The notes: generated from the letters alone by a model not told the origin. Shown: positions 17,004 to 25,467, numbered from the stretch's first letter. The stretch: 64,000 bases of DNA from Caldilineaceae bacterium (GCA_026989655.1 JALSIX010000006.1:48629-112628), one strand, 5' to 3'. A program made the numbers and translations.

Positions 17004-18179
17004 TCATTCCCAGTCGGACGCGCGGGCGGCCCTTTCTTCCAGGAGATGGGTGTAGAACCCCCACAGCCGCCTTCCCAGCGTGCTCCACGCGTACTCCCGC
17101 TGCAGCCGAGCTCGGGCCCGCTCCACCATCTCGGTCTGCAGGGTGGGATCGGACAGGACCTCGATCACGGCGTCGGCGAAGGCCTCCGGCGTGGCCCCCT
17201 CGGCTACCAGCCGCGCCGCGCCCTGGGCGCCGTAGCGGGCCTGTTCCCCCACTGCGCTGGCCACCACCGGCACCCCATGGAGGAGCGTGGTGGCCAGGCG
17301 CACGCTGCACTTGGCCCGATGCAGGGGGGTGGGCTCCGCGGGGAAGACCGCGCAGGTGACCTCCCGGTAGAGGGCGGCCAGCCTCTCTCCCGGGATCGGG
17401 CCCTGCCACTCGACCCGAGGATCGGTGCCCAGGGCCGACCGGAAGGGGGCTTCCCGGCCCGGCTGCAGGGCCTGGCCCACCACCCGCAGCCGTACCTGGG
17501 GATCTCGGCCCCGGAGCGCGTGCCAGAAGCGGCCCAGCCACTCCGGAGACACCTCCACGAAGCGGCTGAAGAGCAGCACCCGCCTGACCTGGGGAGCCGA
17601 GGGCCGGGCCGGGCTCTGGGGAGGGGGCACCACGCCGTTGGGCAGGTAGAGCACAGGCATCTGGGGCGAGGCTCCCTGTATCTGCGCCACCAGCCAGCCA
17701 CTGGCCGCGGTCACCCCGTCCGCGTGGCGGATGCCCCAGCGCTCCTGCCAGTCCAGGAAGCGAGCCGTGGGCCAGGGGAGGCCCAGGAGAGGGGTCCAGG
17801 CCTGTTCCCAGTCGTCCACGTCCAGCACCAGGACGGGGCCGTGCCCCCGGACCAGGCGACGGCCGTACCAGAGGAGCCATTGGACGATCCCGGCGTGGGC
17901 CCGGGGCTTGACCACGTGGACCAGATGGGGGCGGAAGCGCTGTAGACCGGCCACCAGCCGCGCGAGGACGGCCGGCAGCCCCCCCCGGAGGGAAACCTGG
18001 ACCAGATCCACGCCCTCCACCGAGCGTCGGGTGCCCGCGTCCTTGGGCGTGTCCCAGGGCGGGATCCGGATCTGGACCTGGGCGCCCTGGTGGACCAGGG
18101 CCTGGGCCAGGGGAAGGGTGCGAGCCCAGACGGTGGACTTCTGTCCCAGGCCGAAGGGGGCTACGAAGAGGACACGCAC
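17004..18179 (-). CDS. Glycosyltransferase family 4-like
   Basis: A 391-residue GT-B fold protein. The N-terminal Rossmann half starts MRVLFVAPFGLGQKS, and the C-terminal half has the usual donor-binding elements: RRVLLFSRFVEV, VEWQGPIPGERLAALY and a nucleotide-sugar region around VFPAEPTPLHRAKCSVRLATTLLHGVPVVAS. The EX7E motif is only partly recognisable. It should transfer a sugar to a glycan, lipid or protein; donor and acceptor cannot be told. It has no membrane helix. It lies 10 bases downstream of the degenerate nucleotidyltransferase gene on the same strand and converges with cobB. Confidence 0.85.
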   Translation of the reverse strand: MRVLFVAPFGLGQKSTVWARTLPLAQALVHQGAQVQIRIPPWDTPKDAGTRRSVEGVDLVQVSLRGGLPAVLARLVAGLQRFRPHLVHVVKPRAHAGIVQWLLWYGRRLVRGHGPVLVLDVDDWEQAWTPLLGLPWPTARFLDWQERWGIRHADGVTAASGWLVAQIQGASPQMPVLYLPNGVVPPPQSPARPSAPQVRRVLLFSRFVEVSPEWLGRFWHALRGRDPQVRLRVVGQALQPGREAPFRSALGTDPRVEWQGPIPGERLAALYREVTCAVFPAEPTPLHRAKCSVRLATTLLHGVPVVASAVGEQARYGAQGAARLVAEGATPEAFADAVIEVLSDPTLQTEMVERARARLQREYAWSTLGRRLWGFYTHLLEERAARASDWE

Positions 18180-18189
18180 GTTCTTCCTC

Positions 18190-19056
18190 TCAACGGCTCT
18201 CGATGCGCGCGGGCCAGCCGGGCACAGTCCGGGCCAGCCGCTGCAGGACCCCGGCCTCCACGGCCTCCGGGAGGTCCAGGCCGAAGCGGTCGGCCAGTTG
18301 GGGGGCGTACCAGCGGTAGAGGACCACCAAGGCCACCGCCTGCCCGATCCAGGAGGCCCGGTGGATGCCCCGGGGCTGGGCCAGGGTGCGGGTCAACGCG
18401 TGGGCCTGGTCGGGGCCCAGGAAGGGCCGCACCCGGGCCGGTGTGGGCGGGGGCCCGGAACCGTTCAACGCGCTCACCAGCTCCAGGATGTGGCGTCGGG
18501 CCTGGCCGAGGAGCTGGACCGCGGCCAGGTGATCGTCTCGGGTCCAGGCTCCGGCCAGGGCGGAGAGGACGGCCCAGAAGTGGAGCATGGCTTGCCGGAC
18601 CTGGCCAGGGCTCGGTGTGGGATATGGGGGGGCCGGGATCCGGTCCAGGACCTGGGCCAGGGCCGGACTCATGCGGGCCGGATCCCGGAAGAGCTCTCGA
18701 CGGGGGCCGTGGGCGGCCAGATGGCCCGGCAGCTCCCCAGGCAGGGTCCACCAGAGGGTGAGCCGGCCGCCACCCCGTTCCGGGCGGTTCGGATCCGGGT
18801 GGAGCAGGAGATCCAGGGGCCGGGCGCCCGGGTCCAGGGAGGTCCACCCGCCGGGGAAGGCTGTATCCAGGCAGGCAGCCAGTTCGGGGCCGGGATCCCG
18901 GCAAGGCAGGACCCAGAGCAGGTGGATGTGGGGGCTGCTCAGCGCGTCGCCCCTGCCCTGGGCGAGGGCGCCGGTGAGCCATGCTGCGGCCACGGCAGGG
19001 TGCTCTTGCAGGACGGGGATCAGGGGGGCGACCAGGGGATGGCGGCGGGCATCCAT
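18190..19056 (-). CDS. Degenerate nucleotidyltransferase-like protein
   Basis: A 288-residue protein not firmly recognised. Near residues 27-46 it has WLTGALAQGRGDALSS followed by PHIHLLWV, which lines up with the pol-beta nucleotidyltransferase signature (G-S/T-x3-G then S-D-x-D). The two catalytic aspartates of that pattern are replaced by His (HIH). The rest is helical and resembles the C-terminal part of aminoglycoside- or kanamycin-nucleotidyltransferase-like proteins (LWWTLPGELPGHL, a helical bundle with QARRHILELVSAL). If the reading is right it is a pseudoenzyme or uses other residues. The ATG at 19056 lacks a ribosome site but is a few bases from a promoter, so the message may be leaderless. 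Confidence 0.6.
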   Translation of the reverse strand: MDARRHPLVAPLIPVLQEHPAVAAAWLTGALAQGRGDALSSPHIHLLWVLPCRDPGPELAACLDTAFPGGWTSLDPGARPLDLLLHPDPNRPERGGGRLTLWWTLPGELPGHLAAHGPRRELFRDPARMSPALAQVLDRIPAPPYPTPSPGQVRQAMLHFWAVLSALAGAWTRDDHLAAVQLLGQARRHILELVSALNGSGPPPTPARVRPFLGPDQAHALTRTLAQPRGIHRASWIGQAVALVVLYRWYAPQLADRFGLDLPEAVEAGVLQRLARTVPGWPARIESR

Positions 19057-19063
19057 GGGCCGT

Positions 19064-19093
19064 ATTATGCCAGACCTCCTGGGAGATCCCCAA
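19064..19093 (-). promoter_or_regulatory. Promoter for the 18190-19056 gene, start codon at the expected transcript 5' end
   Basis: On the minus strand TTGGGG (19088-19093) is separated by 18 bases from the extended -10 TGG-CATAAT (-10 hexamer at 19064-19069). The start codon at 19056 is seven bases past the -10, so transcription would begin at or next to the ATG. No Shine-Dalgarno sequence fits between. Confidence 0.5.
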
Positions 19094-19152
19094 GCTGTCG
19101 GCAGGATCGGGGGCTGTTCTCGCGTCCCTCTGCTCGATGTCCCCTCGGGACT

Positions 19153-19182
19153 TTGACATCTCTCCCGGCCGGCGGATATAAT
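19153..19182 (+). promoter_or_regulatory. Strong sigma-70-type promoter for yceD-rpmF-fabD
   Basis: Consensus TTGACA (19153-19158) and TATAAT (19177-19182) with an 18-base spacer, about 90 bases upstream of the yceD start. This is the best-matching protein-gene promoter in the window and fits constitutive ribosomal-protein and lipid-synthesis genes downstream. Confidence 0.85.
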
Positions 19183-19271
19183 AGAACGCTGTGCCCGCAG
19201 GGCCGGACCGGCGGGGATGTTCCCGGAGCGGTGGGCGGCCCTGTTCGGATCGGGCCATGGGGAGCTTAACA

Positions 19272-19841
19272 ATGCAGTACAACGTTGCGCAGCTCCTGAA
19301 GGAGCCCATCGGAGCCACCCGAGAATACGAACTGGACGAGGAGATCCAGGAGCTGGACCCGGAGCTGGTGCCCCTCTCCAACCTCACGGGGTGGGTCCAC
19401 ATGTTGCGGACCCACAGCGGGATCCTGGTGGAGGGGGAATTTCAGGTCCGGCTCCAGGTCATCTGCAGCCGTTGTGCCGAGCCGGTGGAGATCGCGGTCC
19501 AGTTCCGTCTGGAGGAGAGCTTCCATCCCCTCACCCAGGTGGACACGGGGCGTTTCATCCGTCCGGACGAGTTCCAGGGGGCCGAGGAAGAGCTGTTGGA
19601 CGCGGCGTTGCTCATCAACGAGCAGCATATTCTGGACCTGCGGGAGGTCATGCGCCAGCACATCTGGCTGGCCCTTCCCATGGTGCCCGGCTGTGTCTTC
19701 GGCGACCCCTCTCGGTGTCCCGCGTACCAGCGTCGTCTGGAGGAGATGCGGGCCGTCCACAGCGACCTGGAGGACGCGGACGAGGTCGCGAGCGTCGATC
19801 CTCGTTGGGCGGCCCTGTTGGAGCTCCGCGGCCGGCAGTAG
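19272..19841 (+). CDS. yceD: YceD/DUF177 family protein
   Basis: A 189-residue DUF177 protein. In bacteria and plastids this family is needed for 23S rRNA accumulation, and its gene almost always precedes rpmF, as here. Two cysteine pairs are visible: VICSRCAEPVE in the conserved core, and a GC...RC pair near the C-terminus (PGCVFGDPSRCPAY), which may hold zinc. ATG 19272 has GGGGAG upstream; an in-frame GTG at 19191 is less likely because it sits at the promoter. rpmF follows after 53 bases. Cytoplasmic. Confidence 0.9.
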   Translation: MQYNVAQLLKEPIGATREYELDEEIQELDPELVPLSNLTGWVHMLRTHSGILVEGEFQVRLQVICSRCAEPVEIAVQFRLEESFHPLTQVDTGRFIRPDEFQGAEEELLDAALLINEQHILDLREVMRQHIWLALPMVPGCVFGDPSRCPAYQRRLEEMRAVHSDLEDADEVASVDPRWAALLELRGRQ

Positions 19842-19894
19842 CCCGGAGCTGGACTTGGTCTGTCGAAGTTCGGAGCGCGAAGGAGAACCCAGCC

Positions 19895-20080
19895 ATGGCC
19901 GTACCCAAGCGAAAGGTGAGCAAAGGGCGTCGAGGCCGTCGTCGGGCCCACCACGCCATTGGAATCCCCAAGCTGGTTCGTTGCCCCCGTTGCGGCGAAC
20001 GGATCATGCCCCATCGGGTCTGCCCCTTCTGCGGCACGTACATGGGGCGGTTGGAAGTGATCGAGATCGAGGAGGAGTAG
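19895..20080 (+). CDS. rpmF: 50S ribosomal protein L32
   Basis: A 61-residue basic ribosomal protein of the large subunit. The start MAVPKRKVSKGRRGRRRAHH is typical of bacterial L32, and a four-cysteine zinc ribbon (CPRCGE and CPFCGTY) is intact, so this is the zinc-containing form. AGGAG lies nine bases before the ATG. fabD is 140 bases downstream, the classical rpmF-fab arrangement, without plsX, fabH or acpP between. Confidence 0.97.
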   Translation: MAVPKRKVSKGRRGRRRAHHAIGIPKLVRCPRCGERIMPHRVCPFCGTYMGRLEVIEIEEE

Positions 20081-20220
20081 GCCCACACCGCACCGGACCT
20101 CGGGTCCGTCGTCTTCGGGTGTCCGTTGGACGTGGTCCTCAGCCCGGCTTGTGTGCAGTGGCCTGCCCGTGCCGCTGCCCGCAAGCCGGTTCTTTTTGGA
20201 GGTGGAGGAGATCCTGATCC

Positions 20221-21213
20221 ATGACCCGATTCGTCTATCGCGAGGCCCGTCTTCCGGGGCTGGCCTTTCTCTTTCCGGGGCAGGGCAGCCAGCACGTGGG
20301 CATGGCCCGGGAGCTGGCCGAGGCCTATCCCGCGGCCCGAGCCGCCCTGGAGGAGGCCGATGCCGTGCTGGGGTTCGAGCTCAGCCGGCTCTGCTTCCAG
20401 GGGCCCGAGGATCGGCTCACGGACACGGTGAATGCCCAGCCGGCCCTGCTGGCCGCCAGCGTGGCCGCCCTGGCCGCCCTGCAGAGCGAGCTGGGCGCGC
20501 TGCCGGTGCCCGGCCTGGTGGCCGGCCACAGCCTGGGGGAGTACACCGCGCTGGTGGCGACCAACAGCATGGCATACCCCGACGGCCTGCTCCTGGTGCG
20601 GGAGCGCGGTCGGCTCATGAAGGAGGCCGGCGAGCGCGCCCCGGGGATGATGGCTGCGGTCCTGGGCCTGGATGAGCCCACGGTGGCCGAGATCTGTGCC
20701 CAGGCCGCGGAGGCCACGGGCGGTGTGGTCCAGGTGGCCAACGACAACTGTCCGGGCCAGGTGGTGGTCTCCGGCGATCGGGCCACCCTGGAGCGGGCGA
20801 TGCAGGCCCTGTCCCAGGCCGGTGCCCGGAAAGTGGTCCCCCTGGCCGTGAGCATCGCGGCACACAGCCCGTTGATGGTGCCCGCCGCGGAGCGCCTGGC
20901 CGCGGCCATCCGAGCTACCCCCATCCATGCTCCCGTCGCGCCGGTGCTGGCCAACACCACTGCAGAGCCCCTGGCAGAGCCCGGGGCCCTGCGCCAGGAG
21001 CTGGTGGCACAGCTCACCGGGAGCGTGCGCTGGACCGCCTCCATGCAGCGGGCCCTGGCCCTGGGGATCGACACCTTCGCGGAGATCGGCCCCGGCAACG
21101 TCCTCACCGGCCTGGTCAAGCGCATCCACCGGAAGGCCCGACGTTTCAATGTGGCCGATCCCCAGGGAGTGCAGGCCCTGGCCGAGTGGATCCGGGAACG
21201 TTTGGGCAGGTGA
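20221..21213 (+). CDS. fabD: Malonyl CoA-ACP transacylase
   Basis: Moves malonyl from CoA to acyl carrier protein for fatty acid synthesis. 330 residues. The N-terminal oxyanion loop is FPGQGSQHVGMA, the nucleophile elbow is GHSLGEYTAL (catalytic Ser) and the catalytic His is in AAHSPLM; a Gln-containing loop and the C-terminal EIGPGNVLTGL segment also fit. GGAGGAG precedes the ATG. fabG follows, but a new promoter region with a short tandem repeat lies between. No FabF or ACP gene is in the window. Confidence 0.96.
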   Translation: MTRFVYREARLPGLAFLFPGQGSQHVGMARELAEAYPAARAALEEADAVLGFELSRLCFQGPEDRLTDTVNAQPALLAASVAALAALQSELGALPVPGLVAGHSLGEYTALVATNSMAYPDGLLLVRERGRLMKEAGERAPGMMAAVLGLDEPTVAEICAQAAEATGGVVQVANDNCPGQVVVSGDRATLERAMQALSQAGARKVVPLAVSIAAHSPLMVPAAERLAAAIRATPIHAPVAPVLANTTAEPLAEPGALRQELVAQLTGSVRWTASMQRALALGIDTFAEIGPGNVLTGLVKRIHRKARRFNVADPQGVQALAEWIRERLGR

Positions 21214-21310
21214 GCCCGGCCTCCGGGGCCACCAGGAGGCGGGAAAGGCCCTGGCTGGAGGCTCGGCGGGCCCACCTGCCGGGCCGGAGATGTGCCCTGC
21301 CGGGGGCGTT

Positions 21311-21370
21311 TTGTGTGGGTTCCGGTTGACAGTATAATAGACCTGATAATAGACCTGAACCATAGACCTG
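21311..21370 (+). promoter_or_regulatory. fabG promoter region with three ATAGACCTG repeats
   Basis: In the 378-base gap between fabD and fabG, TTGTGT (21311) is 16 bases ahead of TATAAT (21333-21338). A perfect TTGACA (21326-21331) lies seven bases before that -10 hexamer, so it may serve a second overlapping -10 (TAATAG at 21347). The 9-base unit ATAGACCTG occurs three times, at 21337, 21349 and 21362 (12- and 13-base steps), directly over and after the -10. This looks like an operator array in the initial transcribed region. The rest of the gap, up to fabG, shows no ORF. Confidence 0.6.
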
Positions 21371-21591
21371 CGGGCATCGGCCGGGCGATAGTCCGGGGGA
21401 CTCCCCGGGGCCCTGGGAGGAGCCTTGGCCCGGGCCATCTGCCCTTCCAGGGTCGGGTGTAGGGTGCCTTTTCCTCCGGAGATCGCGAACAGGCAGAGAC
21501 CGCGGACGATCGGGGCACCGGGCATGGGGTGGATCGGCACATCCAGGATTCTGTAACATCGTCACATCACATCCAACTGGGGGAGAGCGTG

Positions 21592-22338
21592 GTGGAGCTC
21601 ACGGACAAGGTGGCACTGGTCACCGGAAGCAGCAGCGGCATCGGGGCCGCGATCGCCAGAGAGCTGGCCGCCCAGGGGGCCGCGGTGGCCGTCCACTACC
21701 GCAACAACCGTTCCGGCGCGGAGGAGGTGGCCCAGGCCATCCAGGCCCAGGGGGGCACCTGTGCGGTCTTCCAGGCCGACGTGGCCGATGTCGACCAGGC
21801 CCAGGCCCTGATCCAGGCCGTCCAGGACGCGCTGGGCCCCATCCAGATCCTGGTGAACAATGCGGGGACCACCCGGGATACCCTGCTGCTCAGCATGAGG
21901 CCCGAGGACTGGGAGCGGGTCATCCGGACCAACCTGACCAGCGTCTACAACGTCACCCGGCCGGCCCTGCGGGGCATGCTCCGCAAGCGCTGGGGCCGGA
22001 TCGTGAACATCACCAGTGTGGTGGGGCTGAGCGGCCAGGCCGGCCAGACCAACTACGCGGCCAGCAAGGCCGGCATCATTGGCTTCACCAAGAGCCTGGC
22101 CCGGGAGGTGGGCAGCCGCAACATCACCGTGAACGCAGTGGCGCCGGGTTTCGTGCCCACCGCCCTCACCCAGGTGCTCACGGAGGAACAGCAGGCCCAG
22201 ATCCGGGCCAATACCCCCCTGGGGCGTTTCGGAACCCCGGAAGAGGTGGCCTACGCGGTGGCCTTTCTCGCCGGCGAGCGGGCCGGGTTCATCACGGGGC
22301 AGGTGCTGTGCGTGGATGGCGGCCTGGTGATGGCCTGA
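21592..22338 (+). CDS. fabG: 3-oxoacyl-[acyl-carrier-protein] reductase
   Basis: NADPH-dependent reduction of beta-ketoacyl-ACP in fatty acid elongation. Short-chain dehydrogenase fold with VTGSSSGIG (cofactor loop), NNAG, the catalytic Ser in NITSVVG and YAASK (Tyr and Lys), and C-terminal GFITGQVLCVDGG. From GTG 21592 it is 248 residues, the family norm; that start has GGGGGAG at six bases. A GTG at 21529 in frame would add 21 unlikely residues. nusB begins three bases after its stop. Confidence 0.95.
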   Translation: MELTDKVALVTGSSSGIGAAIARELAAQGAAVAVHYRNNRSGAEEVAQAIQAQGGTCAVFQADVADVDQAQALIQAVQDALGPIQILVNNAGTTRDTLLLSMRPEDWERVIRTNLTSVYNVTRPALRGMLRKRWGRIVNITSVVGLSGQAGQTNYAASKAGIIGFTKSLAREVGSRNITVNAVAPGFVPTALTQVLTEEQQAQIRANTPLGRFGTPEEVAYAVAFLAGERAGFITGQVLCVDGGLVMA

Positions 22339-22341
22339 ACC

Positions 22342-22947
22342 ATGTCCGGTGATGATCCGGGGAGAGCCATGGACGAGTGCAACCGGGAGATGGCCCCTTC
22401 TGTCCCGGCTCAGGAGGCCGTGCCCAAGCCGGTTCCCGCCCAGGACGGGGAGCCGGGCTCGGGTCGGTATCGCTCCCTGCCGCCGTGGATGATCCGGGAG
22501 CGGCGAAAGGCCCGACAGGCGGCCCTTCAGGCCCTCTACGAGATCGACAGCGCAGGCCATCCTCCGGGCCGGGTGCTGGAGTATCGGCTGGCAGCCGTCC
22601 GTCTCTCCCCCGAGGGTGCCCGTTTCCTGCGCTGGCTGGTAGCCGGCGTGTTGGCCCATCGGCAGGATCTGGACCGGCTCATCGCCCGCTACGCGCCGGA
22701 ATGGCCGGTGGACAAGCTGGCCATCGTGGACCGCAACATCCTGCGCATGGCCATCTTCGAGCTGGCCAGCCCCGAATCGGACGCACCGCCCAAGGTGGTG
22801 ATCAACGAGGCCGTGGAGCTGGCCAAGACCTTCGGCAGCGACAGTTCACCCCGGTTCGTGAACGGGGTGTTGGGCTCTGTGTGGCGGGATCTGGATGCCC
22901 AGGCGAGCTCAGGAAATGCCTCCGCTCGGGGCGAGAACACGAGCTAA
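22342..22947 (+). CDS. nusB: Transcription antitermination factor NusB
   Basis: NusB binds boxA RNA with ribosomal protein S10 to prevent early termination of rRNA transcription. The NusB core begins near residue 52 (RERRKARQAALQALYEID) and ends with the conserved VDRNILRMAIFEL, VVINEAVELAKTFG and RFVNGVLG segments. The first 50 residues are an Ala/Pro/Gly-rich extension absent from typical 140-residue NusB proteins; an internal start near the core is possible but has no clear ribosome site. It is three bases downstream of fabG and six before tatB, so it is part of the same operon. Confidence 0.9.
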   Translation: MSGDDPGRAMDECNREMAPSVPAQEAVPKPVPAQDGEPGSGRYRSLPPWMIRERRKARQAALQALYEIDSAGHPPGRVLEYRLAAVRLSPEGARFLRWLVAGVLAHRQDLDRLIARYAPEWPVDKLAIVDRNILRMAIFELASPESDAPPKVVINEAVELAKTFGSDSSPRFVNGVLGSVWRDLDAQASSGNASARGENTS

Positions 22948-22953
22948 GCCACC

Positions 22954-23541
22954 ATGGACAGCTTCTTCGGCATCGGCCCCATGGAGTTGGTCTTCATCCT
23001 GATCTTCGCGCTCATCTTCCTGGGGCCGGAGCGGCTTCCCCAGGTGCTCCGAGAGGTGGTGGTCTTCCTCCGCAAGGTCCGAGCCCTCTCCGACGAGATC
23101 ACCTCCCAGCTCAACCAGGAGCTGGGGGACCTCCAGGAGCTGCGCGACCTGGACCCCCGCCGCCCTCTCCAGGACACCCTGCGCAGCGTGACCCACCCCC
23201 CGGAGACCCGACCACCCCGTTCCAGACCGGCCCCATCGGGCTCCTCCGGCCCCTCGGCCCAGGAGGGCCCGCCCCCCCCGGAGGATCCGGGCCGAACCAT
23301 CGCACCCCCCCAGGCCAACCCGGGCCGACCCGAGACCGGGCCCACCGCGTCTGACCCGGTGGAGGAGGGGCCGGATCTCGACGCCGGGATCGAGACGACC
23401 CCGGCCCCCAGGGCCCAGGTAGAGGCCCAGCAGGTGAGTCAGGGCGACCTGACCTCCCCGGCCTCCGCGCCCTTCCTGGCCGAGGAGCCCACCCAGTCGG
23501 CCCACAGCGACGGGCACGCCGACACGCCCGAGCCACCATGA
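22954..23541 (+). CDS. tatB: Sec-independent translocase protein TatA/TatB
   Basis: A 195-residue Tat component. The short N-terminal helix FGIGPMELVFILIFALIFLGPERLP is followed by the amphipathic helix (VLREVVVFLRKVRALSDEI) of TatA/TatB proteins; the Glu in the membrane helix and the GPERLP hinge resemble TatB more than TatA. Residues about 70-195 are a Pro/Ser/Glu-rich disordered tail. TatB receives twin-arginine substrates with TatC. ATGA overlap with tatC (23538-23541) shows coupling. Confidence 0.9.
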   Translation: MDSFFGIGPMELVFILIFALIFLGPERLPQVLREVVVFLRKVRALSDEITSQLNQELGDLQELRDLDPRRPLQDTLRSVTHPPETRPPRSRPAPSGSSGPSAQEGPPPPEDPGRTIAPPQANPGRPETGPTASDPVEEGPDLDAGIETTPAPRAQVEAQQVSQGDLTSPASAPFLAEEPTQSAHSDGHADTPEPP

Positions 23542-24335
23542 CCAGCCAGAACCCTCCCGCGGAGTATCGCCCCGAGCTCGACCCCATCGAGGAGAGCCGA
23601 ATGGGGCTCCTGGACCACCTGGCCGAGCTGCGCATGCGGCTCATCCGGGTGGTCGTCGCCCTGTTGGTCGGCACGCTCATCAGCCTGCTCTTCGCAGAGC
23701 GCATCCTCCAGTTCATCACCGAGCCCGTGGGCAAGACCCTGATCGCCATCGGCCCCACCGACACCATCGTCGTCTTCTTCAAGGTGAGCTTCGCGGCCGG
23801 CGCGGTCATCGCGATGCCGATCGTGGTCTACCAGTTGGTGGCCTTCATCGCGCCGGGGCTCTACCCCCACGAGAAGCGCGCCCTCTTCCTGCTCCTGCCC
23901 GGCGTGATGCTCCTCTTCTTTGCCGGCGCGGCCTTCGCCAACTACGTCATGCTCCCGGTGGCCGTGGGCTTTCTGCAGACCTTCCTGGGCACGGTCATCT
24001 CCCAGGAGTGGACCATCGACCGCTATGTGACCTTCTTCACCCGGATCGTCTTCTGGATCGGCGTCGCGTTCGAGACCCCTCTGGTCATCGCGTTCCTGGC
24101 CCGCATCGGGATCGTCAGCGGCCCCAAGCTCCTGGGCTACTGGCGCCAGGCCATCGTGGTCATCTCCATCCTGGCCGCGATCATCACGCCCACCGTGGAT
24201 CCGGTGAACATGGCCATTGTCATGGTTCCCCTGATCGTGCTCTACTTCCTGGGCGTGGGCCTGGCCTATCTGCTCTACCGTCCCCGGGAACCCCGGGACT
24301 TCTCGGCCGAGGACTTCGGCCTGGGGGATTCCTGA
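23538..24335 (+). CDS. tatC: Sec-independent protein translocase TatC
   Basis: Core receptor of the twin-arginine pathway, which exports folded proteins such as molybdenum enzymes. 265 residues with six transmembrane helices. Conserved features are the N-terminal LLDHLAELRMRL, the PIVVYQLVAFIAPGLYPHEKR loop and the FETPLVIAF segment in which the glutamate is functionally important. The N-terminus has an extra 20 polar residues. It shares a four-base overlap with tatB; the gene for a dehydrogenase follows 48 bases later. The moa/moe cluster nearby fits export of molybdoenzymes (inference). Confidence 0.95.
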   Translation: MTSQNPPAEYRPELDPIEESRMGLLDHLAELRMRLIRVVVALLVGTLISLLFAERILQFITEPVGKTLIAIGPTDTIVVFFKVSFAAGAVIAMPIVVYQLVAFIAPGLYPHEKRALFLLLPGVMLLFFAGAAFANYVMLPVAVGFLQTFLGTVISQEWTIDRYVTFFTRIVFWIGVAFETPLVIAFLARIGIVSGPKLLGYWRQAIVVISILAAIITPTVDPVNMAIVMVPLIVLYFLGVGLAYLLYRPREPRDFSAEDFGLGDS

Positions 24336-24383
24336 GCCCGATCCCCGTCGCCCGCCAAGCATCGGAAGGAAGGGGACTTCTCC

Positions 24384-25394
24384 ATGGCCAAGATCCTGAG
24401 GTGGGGGCTGCTCTCCACCGCGAACATCAACCAGGCCCTCATGGGGCCCATCCACGCCTCGGAACGGAGCGAGCTGGTGGCCGTGGCCAGCCGCGAGCGG
24501 GAGCAGGCCGCGGCCTACGCCCAACGTTGGGGGATCCCCAAGGCCCACGGCAGCTACCAGGCCCTGTTGGACGACCCGGAGGTGGACGTGGTCTACATCT
24601 CCCTGCCCAATGCCCTCCACGCGGAGTGGACCGTGGCCGCGGCCCGGGCCGGGAAACACGTCCTCTGCGAGAAGCCGTTGGTCACCGCCCGGGATCAGAT
24701 GGACCGGGTGGAGGAGGCCGCAGCCACCTACAACGTGGTGGTCTTCGAGGCCTTCATGTACCTGCATCACCCCCAGACGCAACGGGCCCGGGAGCTGGTG
24801 GCCCAAGGGCATCTGGGCCCGCTCCAGACCATCCAGAGCTGGTTCCACTTCTACCTGCCCCCAGAGGCCAGCGAGAACGTGCGCCTGCAGCCCCACCTGG
24901 CCGGTGGCTCCCTGTGGGACGTGGGGGTCTATCCCAACAGCCTGGCCATCGTCATGGCCGAGCCGGAACGCCCCCAGTGGGCCATGGCCTCCCAGCTCCT
25001 GGGCGAGACCGGTGTGGAGGTCTCCATGCGGGCCCAGATCCACTTCACCCGCGGTGTGGTGGCCCAGATCTCGTCCTCCTTCCGCACCCCCTTCCGAGAG
25101 GGTGCGTACCTGGTGGGGGAGGAAGGGGTGCTCTGGATCCCAGAGCCGTGGAAGCCCGGACTGGCCGGCCGGGACGCGGTGATGACCCTGACCCGGCGGG
25201 ACGGGTCCGTGGAGGAGCTGATCACCCCCGGGGTGGACCCCTACCTGTGTGAGGTCCAGGCCATGGAACGATGTGTGCTGGACGGCGCGCCGCCGGTGGT
25301 TCCCCTGGATCTGAGCCGCCGTTTCCTGGAGAGTATCCTGGCCCTGTACGGGGCCGCGAGCACCGGGAGCCCCCAGCCCATCCGGCCGGCCTAG
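24384..25394 (+). CDS. Gfo/Idh/MocA family oxidoreductase
   Basis: A 336-residue NAD(P)-dependent dehydrogenase. The N-terminal Rossmann fold starts KILRWGLLSTANINQAL, the segment HVLCEKPL carries the family's catalytic-Lys motif, and the C-terminal alpha/beta domain has GGSLWDVGVYPNSLA with the usual Gly/Asp pattern. It probably oxidises a sugar, inositol or related polyol; the substrate is not predictable. The ATG at 24384 follows an AAGGGGA ribosome site. It lies between tatC and a terminator-like hairpin, so it may end the fabG-nusB-tat operon. Confidence 0.88.
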   Translation: MAKILRWGLLSTANINQALMGPIHASERSELVAVASREREQAAAYAQRWGIPKAHGSYQALLDDPEVDVVYISLPNALHAEWTVAAARAGKHVLCEKPLVTARDQMDRVEEAAATYNVVVFEAFMYLHHPQTQRARELVAQGHLGPLQTIQSWFHFYLPPEASENVRLQPHLAGGSLWDVGVYPNSLAIVMAEPERPQWAMASQLLGETGVEVSMRAQIHFTRGVVAQISSSFRTPFREGAYLVGEEGVLWIPEPWKPGLAGRDAVMTLTRRDGSVEELITPGVDPYLCEVQAMERCVLDGAPPVVPLDLSRRFLESILALYGAASTGSPQPIRPA

Positions 25395-25415
25395 GCTTCT
25401 CCCTAGGGGTTCCAT

Positions 25416-25446
25416 GGACCCCGATCAAGGGGGTCCCCACGTTTTT
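25416..25446 (+). terminator. Probable intrinsic terminator after the Gfo/Idh gene
   Basis: Stem GGACCCC (25416-25422) and GGGGTCC (25430-25436) with a seven-base loop, then CCCAC G and TTTTT (25442-25446). The five-base gap before the T run makes it a moderate rather than perfect terminator. Confidence 0.55.
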
Positions 25447-25467
25447 CCGCCTGGAGCGGGTCGGGGC

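Noticed and set aside
21326..21338. TTGACA directly followed by TATAAT as one promoter
   Set aside because: Only one base separates the hexamers, far below the 16-18 needed; each must belong to a different promoter.
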